Positions 52,015 to 60,554 of a stretch of DNA of 64,000 bases are shown piece after piece. Positions within the stretch are counted from its first letter, which is position 1; the number at the start of each line of letters is the position of its first letter. The position numbers and the translations under genes are program-made. The notes beneath the pieces were generated by a model that was not told the DNA's origin, ran no database searches, and saw only the letters and a list, made by a program, of their open reading frames with translations. The stretch comes from Exilibacterium tricleocarpae (GTDB lineage: Bacteria; Pseudomonadota; Gammaproteobacteria; Pseudomonadales; Cellvibrionaceae), in NCBI RefSeq assembly GCF_007004655.1, contig NZ_ML660090.1:124001-188000 (forward strand), in the 5' to 3' direction.

Positions 52015-54002
52015 GGCTGCCCCTCCCGCACCGCTGTGCTCTGAGCCGCCGCGGCCTGACCTCCGACCGGGGTCTGTTGCGCCGGCGCGTCTGCTTCAGG
52101 TGAGTCTTCCTCGAGCGAGATTTCGTCCTCCAGGGACGCATCATAAAGGCGCGCCACTGAGAGGCGCGCCTGGGCCAGGTAGTGACGCAGGCGCCGGCGC
52201 TGGGAGAGAATTTCTTCCGATACCTGCCGGCGCAGGCTGGATTCCGCCAGGGCTACCGCCGCATTGACTTTGTCACTGTGACTCTGCACCCGGGCCCGCG
52301 CGGACTGCAGCCGCTGTCGGTAGGGCTCGATATCCGGCGCCGTGTTGATAACACCTTCGAGGCGCTGTTGATTGCGTTCCAGTTCCTGTAGCGCCGCGTC
52401 CAGCTCGCCGAGCGTCCTGCGGTTTTCCCAGAGGTGATCGGCAAACGCCTCACTGGCGGTCCACAGCAGCATGCCGCGAAAGCGCCGCAGCGGTGTCCTG
52501 TAATCTTCAATATCTTCCCCGGCCGCCTCGAGCCGTTCCATACCGACGCGCGCGCGCTCGGCAATTTCGTAGAGCGAAGCGGTATCGGCACTGGCGATGG
52601 CCAGGTAATCGCGCTCGGCGGCGATGGTTTCGATCCGTGTCGCCAGGGCTTCGCGGTGGGCCACCAATCGGTTTTTTTGTTGCAGTAGTTGCCGCGCGGC
52701 GACCAGTTGCAGTTTTTTGCCGCGGGCGATTTCCCGCTCGTCCAACATCAACTGGTAGGCGTCAAGTTTTTCCACCCACTGCCCGAGACGGGTCTGCATG
52801 CGCAACAGATCGCGCAGTTCCTGCACCGAGCCCTGGAAGCGGTTGCTGGCAAACAATTCCGTCAGGTAGCTCAGGTGGGGTTTGACGGCGGTGGTCTTGT
52901 CGATGGCAAACCAGTTGCGATTGCTGTCCTCACTGACCCGCAACGCCGCCAGCAGCGCCTGGTTCTGGAGCTCTTCGAGCACCTGGTCGATGCGGGCAAT
53001 TTCCTGCTGAAAGACATTCTCGGCATTGAGAAACGCCCCCAGCGCTTCGCCGGCAGAGCCCAGCTTCTCATAGGCATAGGGCACCGCCAGCACCGCCTCT
53101 TGAGTAGAGGCGTGTACCAGTGAGCGCCGGCTCAGGGCCTGCCAGGGCTTGAGCGCCACGGCGTAGTCGCCGGTCTGCGCCGCCGCCCAGCCGTAGCCAA
53201 GCAGTGCCCGGTTGGACATGGGGCTTTCCAGCCGCACCTGGGTGAACTGACCCAGCGCATCGGCGTGCAGCCCCTGCAACATCAAGGTGTAGCCGGCGGC
53301 AGTGAGGGCTTTATCGTTCAGTGCCAGGTGTTCTTCGAGGGTATCGGCGTCCTGCATCAAGCGCAGCTTACCGAGGGCGGCGTAGTGCCTGATGGCCGTC
53401 TCGTAATCCTGATCGCGGCTGTAGGCAACACCCAGGTTGTAGTGGACATAGGGCAGCCAGTTGCCGAGATAACGGTCGCCCTTTTTCAGCAGCCGCCGGG
53501 CCCGCTCGAGACCGCCCCGCTTGATGGCGAGGTTGACCTGGAGCGCGGCCAGCTCCTGCAGCAGTTCGTCGTCGAAGTTACCGCGAATATTGCCGAGGCT
53601 CGCTTCGGCACCGTCCCAGTCGCTGCGCAGGTAACGCAACTTGCCCAGATAAAACCAGGCGGCGTTGCGCACATCCCGCGGGCGGCTGCCGTCGAGCAGG
53701 CGGGTAAAGGTCTCACCGGCGCGGCGCTCCATGCCAAATGCGAGACTGATACCGCCGGCCATCAACTCCGGATTATCACCGTGGCCCTTGATACCGCCGC
53801 GGGCCTCGGCCACCATCAGCTCGGTGAGGGCGGCCAGGTAGTGATCCTGGTAGTAGTGATACAGGGTGACGCCGTAGCGTAAATCCGCCACCGAACTCAA
53901 CGGCTTGGCCGCCACGGCCCCGCCGGAACCGGCCGATAGCCAGAGGCTCAGGAACAGCGTTACAAGCCGAGGGGTCTGCACCTGAGGTCTCACAACTGCC
54001 AT
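52011..54002 (-). CDS. TPR and coiled-coil exported protein
   Basis: This 663-residue protein has an N-terminal signal sequence (RLVTLFLSLWLSAGSGGAVA), TPR repeats in the first 350 residues (YGVTLYHYYQDHYLAALTEL; YVHYNLGVAYSRDQDYETAI) and a long coiled coil in the C-terminal half (REIARGKKLQLVAARQLLQQ; DAALQELERNQQRLEGVI). The tail is acidic (SLEDEISLEEDSPEADAPAQ). It probably bridges periplasmic parts of the motor. The stop overlaps the next gene by 4 bases, and the start overlaps the preceding gene by 13. Confidence 0.75.
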   Translation of the reverse strand: MAVVRPQVQTPRLVTLFLSLWLSAGSGGAVAAKPLSSVADLRYGVTLYHYYQDHYLAALTELMVAEARGGIKGHGDNPELMAGGISLAFGMERRAGETFTRLLDGSRPRDVRNAAWFYLGKLRYLRSDWDGAEASLGNIRGNFDDELLQELAALQVNLAIKRGGLERARRLLKKGDRYLGNWLPYVHYNLGVAYSRDQDYETAIRHYAALGKLRLMQDADTLEEHLALNDKALTAAGYTLMLQGLHADALGQFTQVRLESPMSNRALLGYGWAAAQTGDYAVALKPWQALSRRSLVHASTQEAVLAVPYAYEKLGSAGEALGAFLNAENVFQQEIARIDQVLEELQNQALLAALRVSEDSNRNWFAIDKTTAVKPHLSYLTELFASNRFQGSVQELRDLLRMQTRLGQWVEKLDAYQLMLDEREIARGKKLQLVAARQLLQQKNRLVAHREALATRIETIAAERDYLAIASADTASLYEIAERARVGMERLEAAGEDIEDYRTPLRRFRGMLLWTASEAFADHLWENRRTLGELDAALQELERNQQRLEGVINTAPDIEPYRQRLQSARARVQSHSDKVNAAVALAESSLRRQVSEEILSQRRRLRHYLAQARLSVARLYDASLEDEISLEEDSPEADAPAQQTPVGGQAAAAQSTAVREGQP

Positions 54003-54742
54003 TCTTTGATATCGAAGACCGGTTGCAGCTTGGTGGTGGAGTCGACAATACGCAACTCCAGCGCCTTGGGCTCCTGTTCCTTCTCCAGGGTGACGGTGGC
54101 GCCGCGCTTGTACTCGCGTCCCCCCGGGCCTTTGCCGGTGAAAAATGCCGTCACTTCGTGGCTGCCGGATTTCAGGTTGCCGAGAAACAGCCGCTGCACG
54201 CCGCCGCGGAACAGGGCATCGACCTGGCGCGGGGTATAGAGATGACTGGCCACCAGTTTATCGCCGATTTTCACCTTTACCGCATCCAGTTCGAAGAATT
54301 CACCCACGTCCATGGAGACGAACAGGGCGACCTGGGTGTTGGCGGGGAAGAGCAATTCCTCTTCCAGAATCAACAGGTCGCGATTCAGCTCCAGCACTGT
54401 CTGTTTGAGGTCCTCCACCTGCTCGCTCAGGGGTGCGGCGGGTTCATCGCCGGCCGGCAGCACCGGTGCCTCGAATTCGGCGCCGGGCATTGGCTCCGGG
54501 TCCTGCGCCCCGGGTTCCGTGTCCAACACAGGGTCGGCCATCGGATCGGAGGTCTGCGCGGCGGGGTCCGTATCGTTGCCGGCGGTTGCATCGGGCTCTA
54601 TGTCCTGCGCCATCGTCGCCGGATCGGGGTCGGCAATCGTCTCGGCCGGCTCCTGGGCATAGACAGCGGTACCGAGTAACAAACTGACAGCGGCGATACA
54701 CAGGGTGAATCGGCCGGTTGACGGATTGGTTGTGCGCTTCAT
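53990..54742 (-). CDS. Periplasmic protein, first gene of the ExbB/ExbD operon
   Basis: This 250-residue protein has a signal peptide (TLCIAAVSLLLGTAVYAQ), a Pro/Asp-rich acidic linker (DPMADPVLDTEPGAQDPEPM) and a globular C-terminal part (VALFVSMDVGEFFELDAVKV; HEVTAFFTGKGPGGREYKRG). A coiled-coil segment (VEDLKQTVLELNRDLLILEE) precedes it. No named family is claimed. Its start lies 66-250 bases after a block of 24-bp repeats, which therefore sits in its 5' region. Confidence 0.65.
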   Translation of the reverse strand: MKRTTNPSTGRFTLCIAAVSLLLGTAVYAQEPAETIADPDPATMAQDIEPDATAGNDTDPAAQTSDPMADPVLDTEPGAQDPEPMPGAEFEAPVLPAGDEPAAPLSEQVEDLKQTVLELNRDLLILEEELLFPANTQVALFVSMDVGEFFELDAVKVKIGDKLVASHLYTPRQVDALFRGGVQRLFLGNLKSGSHEVTAFFTGKGPGGREYKRGATVTLEKEQEPKALELRIVDSTTKLQPVFDIKEWQL

Positions 54743-55458
54743 GCGATAACTCTCTGATTCTGTGTCTGTTGCTCTTTAATTATGTGGCTTATGTTGTTTG
54801 GCTTAGGGCCCTCTATGTCCCTTTAGCTGAGGGCTCTCTAATCCCTCTGGCTGAAGGCTCTCTAATCCCTCTGGCTGAGGGCTCTCTAATCCCTCTGGCT
54901 GAGGGCTCTCTAATCCCTCTGGCTGAGGGCTCTCTAATCCCTCTAGCCGAGGGCTCTCTAATCCCTTTAGCTGAAGGCCCGTTATCCCTTTAGCCAGGGG
55001 CTTCTCAATTCCGGCTGATATCTCGCCCCGCGGTTAGCCTTCCAGTATTAATCCTAGGCGAACAATTTAAGCCTAGGCGAATGACAATTAAACGTGCCGA
55101 TAAATATCCGCTTACTACCCAGTCACCGCCACCTTGCAGGCGGCAACAGCGGCACTAGGTACAGCGCCCTGTCTTCCCGCACTGTCCCGCAGCCGCCGGG
55201 AGCCCGGCCCCTAAGCCGCAGTCGCAGGGGCGCCGGCGCTGTTACCACCGCTTGGCGGATGGCGTTACTGCAGCAGAATCCGGCATTTCTTTTCCGTCAG
55301 CCCGTCTCTTTCTTTTCCGTTAGAAAGCATCGATAAGTGCCAAGTTTATAGTGACAATGCCAATTTTTGTGCGGCATGGACCACAACTTGATAAATTCGG
55401 CAGGCAACTGTGCGGAAAAACCCGAATATCGGGCCCAATATGACAATTGGCGTCAAAA
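54743..55458. other. Promoter region with repeat block, between motor operon and apbE
   Basis: About 715 non-coding bases. Besides the 24-bp repeats it holds two copies of CCTAGGCGAA (55053-55062, 55072-55081) and two copies of TTTCTTTTCCGT (55286-55297, 55309-55320). An open frame that spans the 24-bp repeats reads (PLAEGSLI)n but has no ribosome site or partner, so I treat it as chance. The part 55100-55340 is G+C-rich and could fold; I cannot match it to a known riboswitch. Confidence 0.5.
54806..54996 (-). repeat. 24-bp tandem repeats upstream of the motor operon
   Basis: Six near-identical 24-base units, GGGCTCTCTAATCCCT then CTGGCTGA, lie at 54831-54854, 54855-54878, 54879-54902, 54903-54926, 54927-54950 and 54951-54974. 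Diverged units extend the block to 54806 and 54996. The block begins 64 bases upstream of the first gene of the minus-strand operon, so it could lie in the leader or promoter. Confidence 0.9.
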
Positions 55459-56469
55459 TCATTCTTTCGGCGGCATCAAACCCTGACTGTAGTGCAGCTT
55501 GCCGGCCGAGTCGATAATGACGCCATCAAAATCCTTTAGGCGGTTTAACAGGGCGAGGCCCTTTTCCACTCCCAGTACAAATACGGTGGTCGACAGCGGG
55601 TCGGTGTCAAACCCCCGCGGTCCCACCACACTGACACTGGCAATACCGGTCGCCGAGCGACCGGTGCGGGGATTGAGGATGTGGTGCACCCGCTCCCCGG
55701 TCTGCTGGTCGATAAAATAGCGCTCGTAATCCCCCGAGGTGGACACCGCGGCGTCGCTCAATGGCAGCAGCACCGCAACCCGGTCCCGGGCGCGGGGGTT
55801 CTTGACCCCGACCATCCAGGGGCGGCCGCGCTTGTCGCCGATCACGCGGCTGTCGCCGCCGGCGCTGACACTGGCGTGGGTGATACCGAGTTGGCGCAGT
55901 TTCCGCGCCGCCAGGTCGACGGCATAGCCCTTGGCGATGCCCCCCAGGTCGATGCGCAAATCCGGGTGGCCGAACGCCAGGGTGCGGCGCTCGCGGTCCA
56001 GGGTAATCAGGCGGTAGTCGATGGCGGGCAACAGTTGCCGGCGCTGTTCACCACTGGGTTGGCGTCCCTCACGATAGTCGTAGCGGCCGCCGACCGAGGC
56101 GAAACTGATATCGAAGGCGCCCTCGCTCAGGCGGCTGTAATAGAGAGACTTATCGATCAGCATCTGCATTTCCGCGCTGATGGGTACAACCTCGCCAAAA
56201 GCGGTGGCGTTGAGGCGAGATAAGTCGCTGTCTGTTTTGTAGGGGCTCAGGGTATTGTCAAGGCGGCGCGCCTCGGCCATCACCGCCGCGATGGCGCGCT
56301 CGGCGGCGGCCGCGTCAGTATGCCAGAGCGTGACACTGACCTCGGTGCCCATGATCGGCTGGCTGTCACTGAACCATTCGGCGCGGGCCGCCAGCGTCGT
56401 GCAGACGCCCAGCGACAGCAGCAAAGTGCGCAGTAACAGCGACAGGACGAGGTTGGGAGCGGTTGGCAT
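55459..56469 (-). CDS. apbE: FAD:protein FMN transferase (ApbE)
   Basis: This 336-residue protein flavinylates target proteins by transferring FMN from FAD to a Thr or Ser. Motifs are GTEVSVTLWHTDA, the FAD-contacting DLGGIAKGYAVDLAARK, SAGGDSRVIGDKRGRPWMVG and FIDQQTGERVHHILNPRTGR. The start at 56469 gives a signal peptide (MPTAPNLVLSLLLRTLLLSL), so it should be periplasmic; an earlier ATG at 56523 overlaps gspN by 32 bases. It follows gspN by 22 bases, an unusual neighbour for a T2SS operon. Target proteins (Nqr/Rnf-type) are not in the window. Confidence 0.93.
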   Translation of the reverse strand: MPTAPNLVLSLLLRTLLLSLGVCTTLAARAEWFSDSQPIMGTEVSVTLWHTDAAAAERAIAAVMAEARRLDNTLSPYKTDSDLSRLNATAFGEVVPISAEMQMLIDKSLYYSRLSEGAFDISFASVGGRYDYREGRQPSGEQRRQLLPAIDYRLITLDRERRTLAFGHPDLRIDLGGIAKGYAVDLAARKLRQLGITHASVSAGGDSRVIGDKRGRPWMVGVKNPRARDRVAVLLPLSDAAVSTSGDYERYFIDQQTGERVHHILNPRTGRSATGIASVSVVGPRGFDTDPLSTTVFVLGVEKGLALLNRLKDFDGVIIDSAGKLHYSQGLMPPKE

Positions 56470-56491
56470 TGACGACTGCGCCTGCGATCGC

Positions 56492-57289
56492 TCAGAACGA
56501 CCAGCTGACGGCATAGCCGCCATCGGCGCCGCGTTCGCCGATCATCGGCAGCGCCTGGAACAGCGGCGCCGGCGCACCCTCGCGCGGCTTGATGGTGCCG
56601 GAGAAAGACAGGGTTTCACGGGCGTTAACCTGCAGCCGCAGCTCGATGGGGCCGTCCAGATCAAATACCTCGGCGTTGACGCCGCCCTCACCGTCTTCCT
56701 TCAGCTTGGCGGCAAAGCTGCCCAGACTCATCCAGGTGCGCCCGTATTGAAACCGCGCCCCGCGCCAGTTGATATTGCCGTCGATAGCACCGAGATTGGG
56801 GCCATCGCCTTTGGCAGACTGAATCTGCACGGACAGGTCGCCGTCCAGCTGCAACTCCTGCCACCAGAGACTCAGCAGGGCCGCCGCGCCGTTGAACTCG
56901 CCGTCGGCCAGGCGCCAGCCGGCCGGTCCGCCGCAACCGCGGCCGCTGAGTTTCTGCCGCTGCAGGGCGGTCTCAAAGTCGACGCAGGGTTGCAGCCACA
57001 ATAGGGACAGTGGCCGAAACTGCCACCGCAGCGTACCCAGGGGCAATACCTGACCCTCGATCTGCACGGCGGCAGAGGCGGCGCGGCCGGACCAGAAACT
57101 GCCCGATACCTGACCCATCTGCAGCGGCGTCAGGCTCTGCAGCAACCAGGCACCCCAGGCCGCCGGTATCGACGTCAGCACCATCCCCAGCCACAGGAGT
57201 ACGGCGGCGATAATCCAGTGTGCACGCTTGATCGGTAGCTGCCTCAGGCGCTTTTCGTCGGCATCGGCTCCAGTAGCTGTATCGGTCAC
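56492..57289 (-). CDS. gspN: Type II secretion system protein N
   Basis: This 265-residue protein has an N-terminal membrane anchor (about 24-48, AHWIIAAVLLWLGMVLTSIP) and a periplasmic domain typical of GspN (QMGQVSGSFWSGRAASAAVQ; LPLGTLRWQFRPLSLLWLQP; ALLSLWWQELQLDGDLSVQI). It is an accessory inner-membrane component. It follows gspM by 5 bases on the same strand. Confidence 0.92.
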   Translation of the reverse strand: MTDTATGADADEKRLRQLPIKRAHWIIAAVLLWLGMVLTSIPAAWGAWLLQSLTPLQMGQVSGSFWSGRAASAAVQIEGQVLPLGTLRWQFRPLSLLWLQPCVDFETALQRQKLSGRGCGGPAGWRLADGEFNGAAALLSLWWQELQLDGDLSVQIQSAKGDGPNLGAIDGNINWRGARFQYGRTWMSLGSFAAKLKEDGEGGVNAEVFDLDGPIELRLQVNARETLSFSGTIKPREGAPAPLFQALPMIGERGADGGYAVSWSF

Positions 57290-57294
57290 CGCAA

Positions 57295-57777
57295 CTACCC
57301 CTTAAACAGGCGCACATTGGCCACCACTTCGCCGGCAACATTGCCGGTCACCACCGACAGTTCACGGACCTGGACGCTGTGCTGACTTTCCAGTTCGTGA
57401 ATCCAATGCATAAAGTTGTTGAACGGCGCCCCGTCGAGCCGCAGTTTCACCTCACCGCTGCTGCTGGGCTGAAAACCCTGCATCTGCAGGCCGTGCTTGC
57501 GCAACGTCTGGTCCACCAGGTCGGCTATGCTGCCGCGGGAGCGGGGCACCGCGGCGGTGCGACTGCGCTGCTGGAGTTCAGCGGCCAGCTCCTGCACCCG
57601 GGCCAGCTTTTCGGCGGCGATCACATTGGTGCGGGCCTGTTCCTCCCGCGCCTTCTGCAAGGGTTGCAACACCACTGACCAGAGCAGAAATATCAACAGG
57701 CAAACCGCGCCGATCGCCAGGATCAACTGCTCGCGCCGGTCGCGTTGTAAAAACCACTCTTTTGCCGCACCATTCAC
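57295..57777 (-). CDS. gspM: Type II secretion system protein M
   Basis: This 160-residue protein has one membrane segment (REQLILAIGAVCLLIFLLWS) then a coiled coil and a ferredoxin-like periplasmic domain (LRLDGAPFNNFMHWIHELES; VQVRELSVVTGNVAGEVVAN). It partners GspL in the inner-membrane platform. The ATG is preceded by TGA of a 17-codon open frame made by an 18-bp repeat. Confidence 0.93.
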   Translation of the reverse strand: MNGAAKEWFLQRDRREQLILAIGAVCLLIFLLWSVVLQPLQKAREEQARTNVIAAEKLARVQELAAELQQRSRTAAVPRSRGSIADLVDQTLRKHGLQMQGFQPSSSGEVKLRLDGAPFNNFMHWIHELESQHSVQVRELSVVTGNVAGEVVANVRLFKG

Positions 57778-57788
57778 CGCCTGATCCC

Positions 57789-57824
57789 TCGCTCACTGCG
57801 TAAACCTTTACTCACTTTGTAGCC
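57789..57824 (-). repeat. 18-bp tandem repeat before gspM
   Basis: Two 18-base units (57789-57806, 57807-57824) and a partial third lie between gspL and gspM on the minus strand. They read GYKVSK, GLRSER and GIRR in a 17-codon frame (MKGYKVSKGLRSERGIRR) that stops directly before the gspM start (TGAATG). Whether that frame is translated is unknown. Confidence 0.6.
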
Positions 57825-57844
57825 CTTCATATCCGCGCTCACCC

Positions 57845-59074
57845 CTATATCTGTCGCTTGATGCGCATGCGCGCCTGCTGCACTTCACCCTGGGCACTGG
57901 AGTTGAGCAATTCCGCCTGCAGGCCTTTTTGCTCGACGCTGACGCGCAGCTTCTCAATCGCGTTAAAGGTTTTCGCCTCCAGTGTCAGCCGCAATTCACC
58001 GCGCTGATCCGTGTAATTCATCCCCTGCAGGGTAAGCTCTTCGTTGCCGGCGATCAGCGGCGCCACGGTGCCGATCATCACGGTGGCGCCACTGCCCTCG
58101 CCACCGCCCTGCAGCGCCTGGACTTTGGTCTTGAGCTGCCTCTCGGGATCGCTGATACGACCTCGCGGCACGGCGGTGCGGTAGGCCTGTTCTGTCTGCT
58201 GGCGCAAACTGAGATGCTCCGATTTGAGCACCTGGTAGCCGCCCAGGTTCAAGCCGCCGTAGAGCACCACTGCGACCAGCGCCACCGCCGCGACCTGGCG
58301 CCATTCCAGCCACCACTTTTCAAACGGCAGGCGCCGGGCGAATTCCCCCTGGCGCAGGTTGATCGGCGGCGTCGGGCCGGCCTCCAGGTCGCAGCGATCC
58401 CACATGTCCAGGGTTTCGGCCTCGACTTCGGCCTCGATATCGGCCGGCAACAGGGCTCTCAGGGTCTCGAGCGCATCGCTGTCATCGGCCAGCAGCCGGA
58501 TCGACTCCGGCGCCGGTGCCTGTGCCAGCAGGGCCTCGAGGGCCGGCGTCAACAGGGCGGCCTCAATGGCAAAACCGAGATTGTCGCCATAGCTGACCGA
58601 GACCTGTCCGCCGTAGGCGAGGCCGCCGAATGACAGGGTCCAGCCGTTGTCGGCCCGCGGCAACACCAGGGGCTCGGGTACACAGTAGTGCAGATCGACG
58701 CCGCGGCTGGTGAAAGCGCCCAGTCGCTGGCGGAACCAGTCCCGCTCGGTGTAGGCCACCGCCACGTTTTCCTCACCGGGCTCGCAGAGGGCGAAATGCA
58801 TATCGTCGACGTCCGCCGCCACCGCCTCCTCGAACTGGAAGGGGACCAAACGCGCCAGGTGGCGCTTCTCTTTGGCGCTGAAAGTCATCTTGTCACAGAC
58901 GATATGGTCCCCCGGCAGCAGTAGCCAAAGCTCGCTGCCCGCCTCGCGCAGGTGGGCGCAGAGGGCGTCGATATTGCCGCGGCTGGGCACATCTCGCCAG
59001 TGGCCGTCGGCACCCAGATCACGCCAGAAATAGGTGTCCGGGTCCGGCCCGAAATGTATGATCACTTTGTTCAA
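57845..59074 (-). CDS. gspL: Type II secretion system protein L
   Basis: This 409-residue protein has a cytoplasmic actin-like domain (VIIHFGPDPDTYFWRDLGAD; WLLLPGDHIVCDKMTFSAKE; RHLARLVPFQFEEAVAADVD), a membrane segment near 262-285 (VAAVALVAVVLYGGLNLGGY) and a small periplasmic domain. It links the GspE ATPase to the platform. The start overlaps, by 4 bases, the stop of a 63-codon open frame with 15-bp repeats (59071-59262). Confidence 0.93.
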   Translation of the reverse strand: MNKVIIHFGPDPDTYFWRDLGADGHWRDVPSRGNIDALCAHLREAGSELWLLLPGDHIVCDKMTFSAKEKRHLARLVPFQFEEAVAADVDDMHFALCEPGEENVAVAYTERDWFRQRLGAFTSRGVDLHYCVPEPLVLPRADNGWTLSFGGLAYGGQVSVSYGDNLGFAIEAALLTPALEALLAQAPAPESIRLLADDSDALETLRALLPADIEAEVEAETLDMWDRCDLEAGPTPPINLRQGEFARRLPFEKWWLEWRQVAAVALVAVVLYGGLNLGGYQVLKSEHLSLRQQTEQAYRTAVPRGRISDPERQLKTKVQALQGGGEGSGATVMIGTVAPLIAGNEELTLQGMNYTDQRGELRLTLEAKTFNAIEKLRVSVEQKGLQAELLNSSAQGEVQQARMRIKRQI

Positions 59075-59392
59075 CGCAGGAGCCCTTGTTTCGTGGTATC
59101 CGGTTTTAGAATGGTTGGTGCTGATATATCGACATCTAAGGTGGCAAAATCCTGACTATCGAAACCTGAGGCACCAAAACCTCGAGCACTGAAACCTGAA
59201 GTACTAAAACCTAAAGTGCCGATCTCTACCCTATCGGGTTTTATTCTACTAACTATTAGCATAACGGCTTACTTCCGCGCCGGTCCGGCAACACAGGTTA
59301 TTATTGTTTCGCATCTGTCCTTCCATTTCCGCCTTTTGGTTCCGCTTTTTGCCAACAGCCTTGCTGTCGACAGTGGACCCGTCCGGGGTTCG
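59075..59392. other. Gap between gspK and gspL with 15-bp repeats
   Basis: These 318 bases interrupt an otherwise tightly packed T2SS operon. The half next to gspL holds 15-bp tandem repeats. A 63-codon minus-strand frame (59071-59262) reads GFSTS, GFSAR, GFGAS, GFDSQ and overlaps gspL's start by ATGA; it could be a translated leader peptide. The half next to gspK shows nothing recognisable. Confidence 0.5.
59141..59215 (-). repeat. 15-bp tandem repeats upstream of gspL
   Basis: Five 15-base units share the core AAACCTGA: 59141-59155, 59156-59170, 59171-59185, 59186-59200 and 59201-59215. Diverged copies follow on both sides (59126-59140, 59216-59230). On the minus strand each unit encodes a pentapeptide of the form GF(S/G/D)xx. 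Confidence 0.8.
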
Positions 59393-60550
59393 CTACCTGG
59401 AGGTCGCGCCCGCCAACTCGTCGGCGCCTTCCTCCTCATCCTCGGGCTCGAGCTGCGGATACACCGGCAGGCGGTTGTCGCGGCGCCAGACCACACTGGT
59501 CTGGCCCTCGCCGTCGCGCTTGAGCAAACTGGTAATATGACGCCGCTGGCGACCGATCTGAGTTTTGCCCAACAGCATAAAATGGCTGCTCTTTACCGTC
59601 AGCCCCTCACTGGAAATCTGGTCCCGCTCCTCCTGGCTCTGGATACTGGTGACGGTTTCGGAGGTGGTAAACTCGCGCACGTTACCGTAACCCTCGTCGC
59701 CCCGACCCGCCACCATGGACTCACCGTCAATCAGTGTCAGGGGTGTCAGCTCGGAGCGGATGTTAAGCGTGCTCATCAACCGCGCCGAGGCGGTGTTGAC
59801 ATTGATGTCCGTCGCCTCCGGCAGCGCCACCAGCTCGTACTTCACCAGATTGTACAACTCTATCGGCATATGCCGCACCAACAGCAGCTCACTGATCGAG
59901 TTCATCGGCTGGTTGGCCGGCCGGTAGGGTATCTCCAGACCGCGATAGTAGTCGCTTTCGGCGCCGGAAAAATCGAACGGCTGATCGTCGGCATCGAGCC
60001 AGTCGATAACCGCAACGGTAATTTCCTGGGCCAGCGTCTGGTCGACGGGAAACTCGTCGTAAGTCTGCAACAGTCGCATAAAACGTCGTTGGGCGGGGGT
60101 AAAACGCTGCCAGGGCTCAGCGCTGGCGCCGCCACCCGGGTCCGAGGCCCTGCCCACCAGTGAGTTGATATTGAGCCGCCCCTGGGCGTCTATCAGCCGC
60201 GGCTCCACCCAACCGCCCTCCACCGGGAACTGCGGCAGGTCCATAGCCCAGGCCTCGGCCAGGTGATCGACATCCATATCCTCATCCTGGGCCAGCGCAT
60301 AGGCCGCCAGCGACTCCGAACCGAACAGGTACTCGCGCGCCTGGGCCCCGTGCCAGCGATTCTCGGCCCGCGCGGCGGTGAGTTGGAATTCCGCCGCGAT
60401 ACCCACCGCCAGGCCCACCACGGTGGCGACGATCAGCAGGGCGATAATCAGCGCCGCCCCGGTCTGTCTTCGAAACGGCCGCCGAAACGAAGGTTGCAAC
60501 GAACGTCGAGACGAGGATTGAGACCAGGCTCGAGGCACCGATGCCGGCAT
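59393..60550 (-). CDS. gspK: Type II secretion system minor pseudopilin K
   Basis: This 385-residue protein has a basic leader then GAALIIALLIVATVVGLAVG, the pseudopilin helix, and the large GspK periplasmic domain (RLNINSLVG; VAVIDWLDADDQPFDFSGAE; YYRGLEIPYRPANQPMNSIS; DINVNTASARLMSTL). It caps the pseudopilus with GspI and GspJ. The start at 60550 lies 4 bases past the gspJ stop. The C-terminus is acidic (EPEDEEEGADELAG). A longer in-frame start at 60595 overlaps gspJ. Confidence 0.93.
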   Translation of the reverse strand: MPASVPRAWSQSSSRRSLQPSFRRPFRRQTGAALIIALLIVATVVGLAVGIAAEFQLTAARAENRWHGAQAREYLFGSESLAAYALAQDEDMDVDHLAEAWAMDLPQFPVEGGWVEPRLIDAQGRLNINSLVGRASDPGGGASAEPWQRFTPAQRRFMRLLQTYDEFPVDQTLAQEITVAVIDWLDADDQPFDFSGAESDYYRGLEIPYRPANQPMNSISELLLVRHMPIELYNLVKYELVALPEATDINVNTASARLMSTLNIRSELTPLTLIDGESMVAGRGDEGYGNVREFTTSETVTSIQSQEERDQISSEGLTVKSSHFMLLGKTQIGRQRRHITSLLKRDGEGQTSVVWRRDNRLPVYPQLEPEDEEEGADELAGATSR

Positions 60551-60554
60551 GGGT

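Noticed and set aside
54718-54993. Plus-strand frame encoding (PLAEGSLI)n
   Set aside because: It owes its length to the 24-bp repeat, overlaps the start of a real gene and has no ribosome site. The repeat itself is kept as a feature.
55100-55340. Known riboswitch or RNase P-like RNA upstream of the motor operon
   Set aside because: The stretch is G+C-rich and could fold, but I found none of the conserved boxes of cobalamin, FMN, c-di-GMP or RNase P RNAs.
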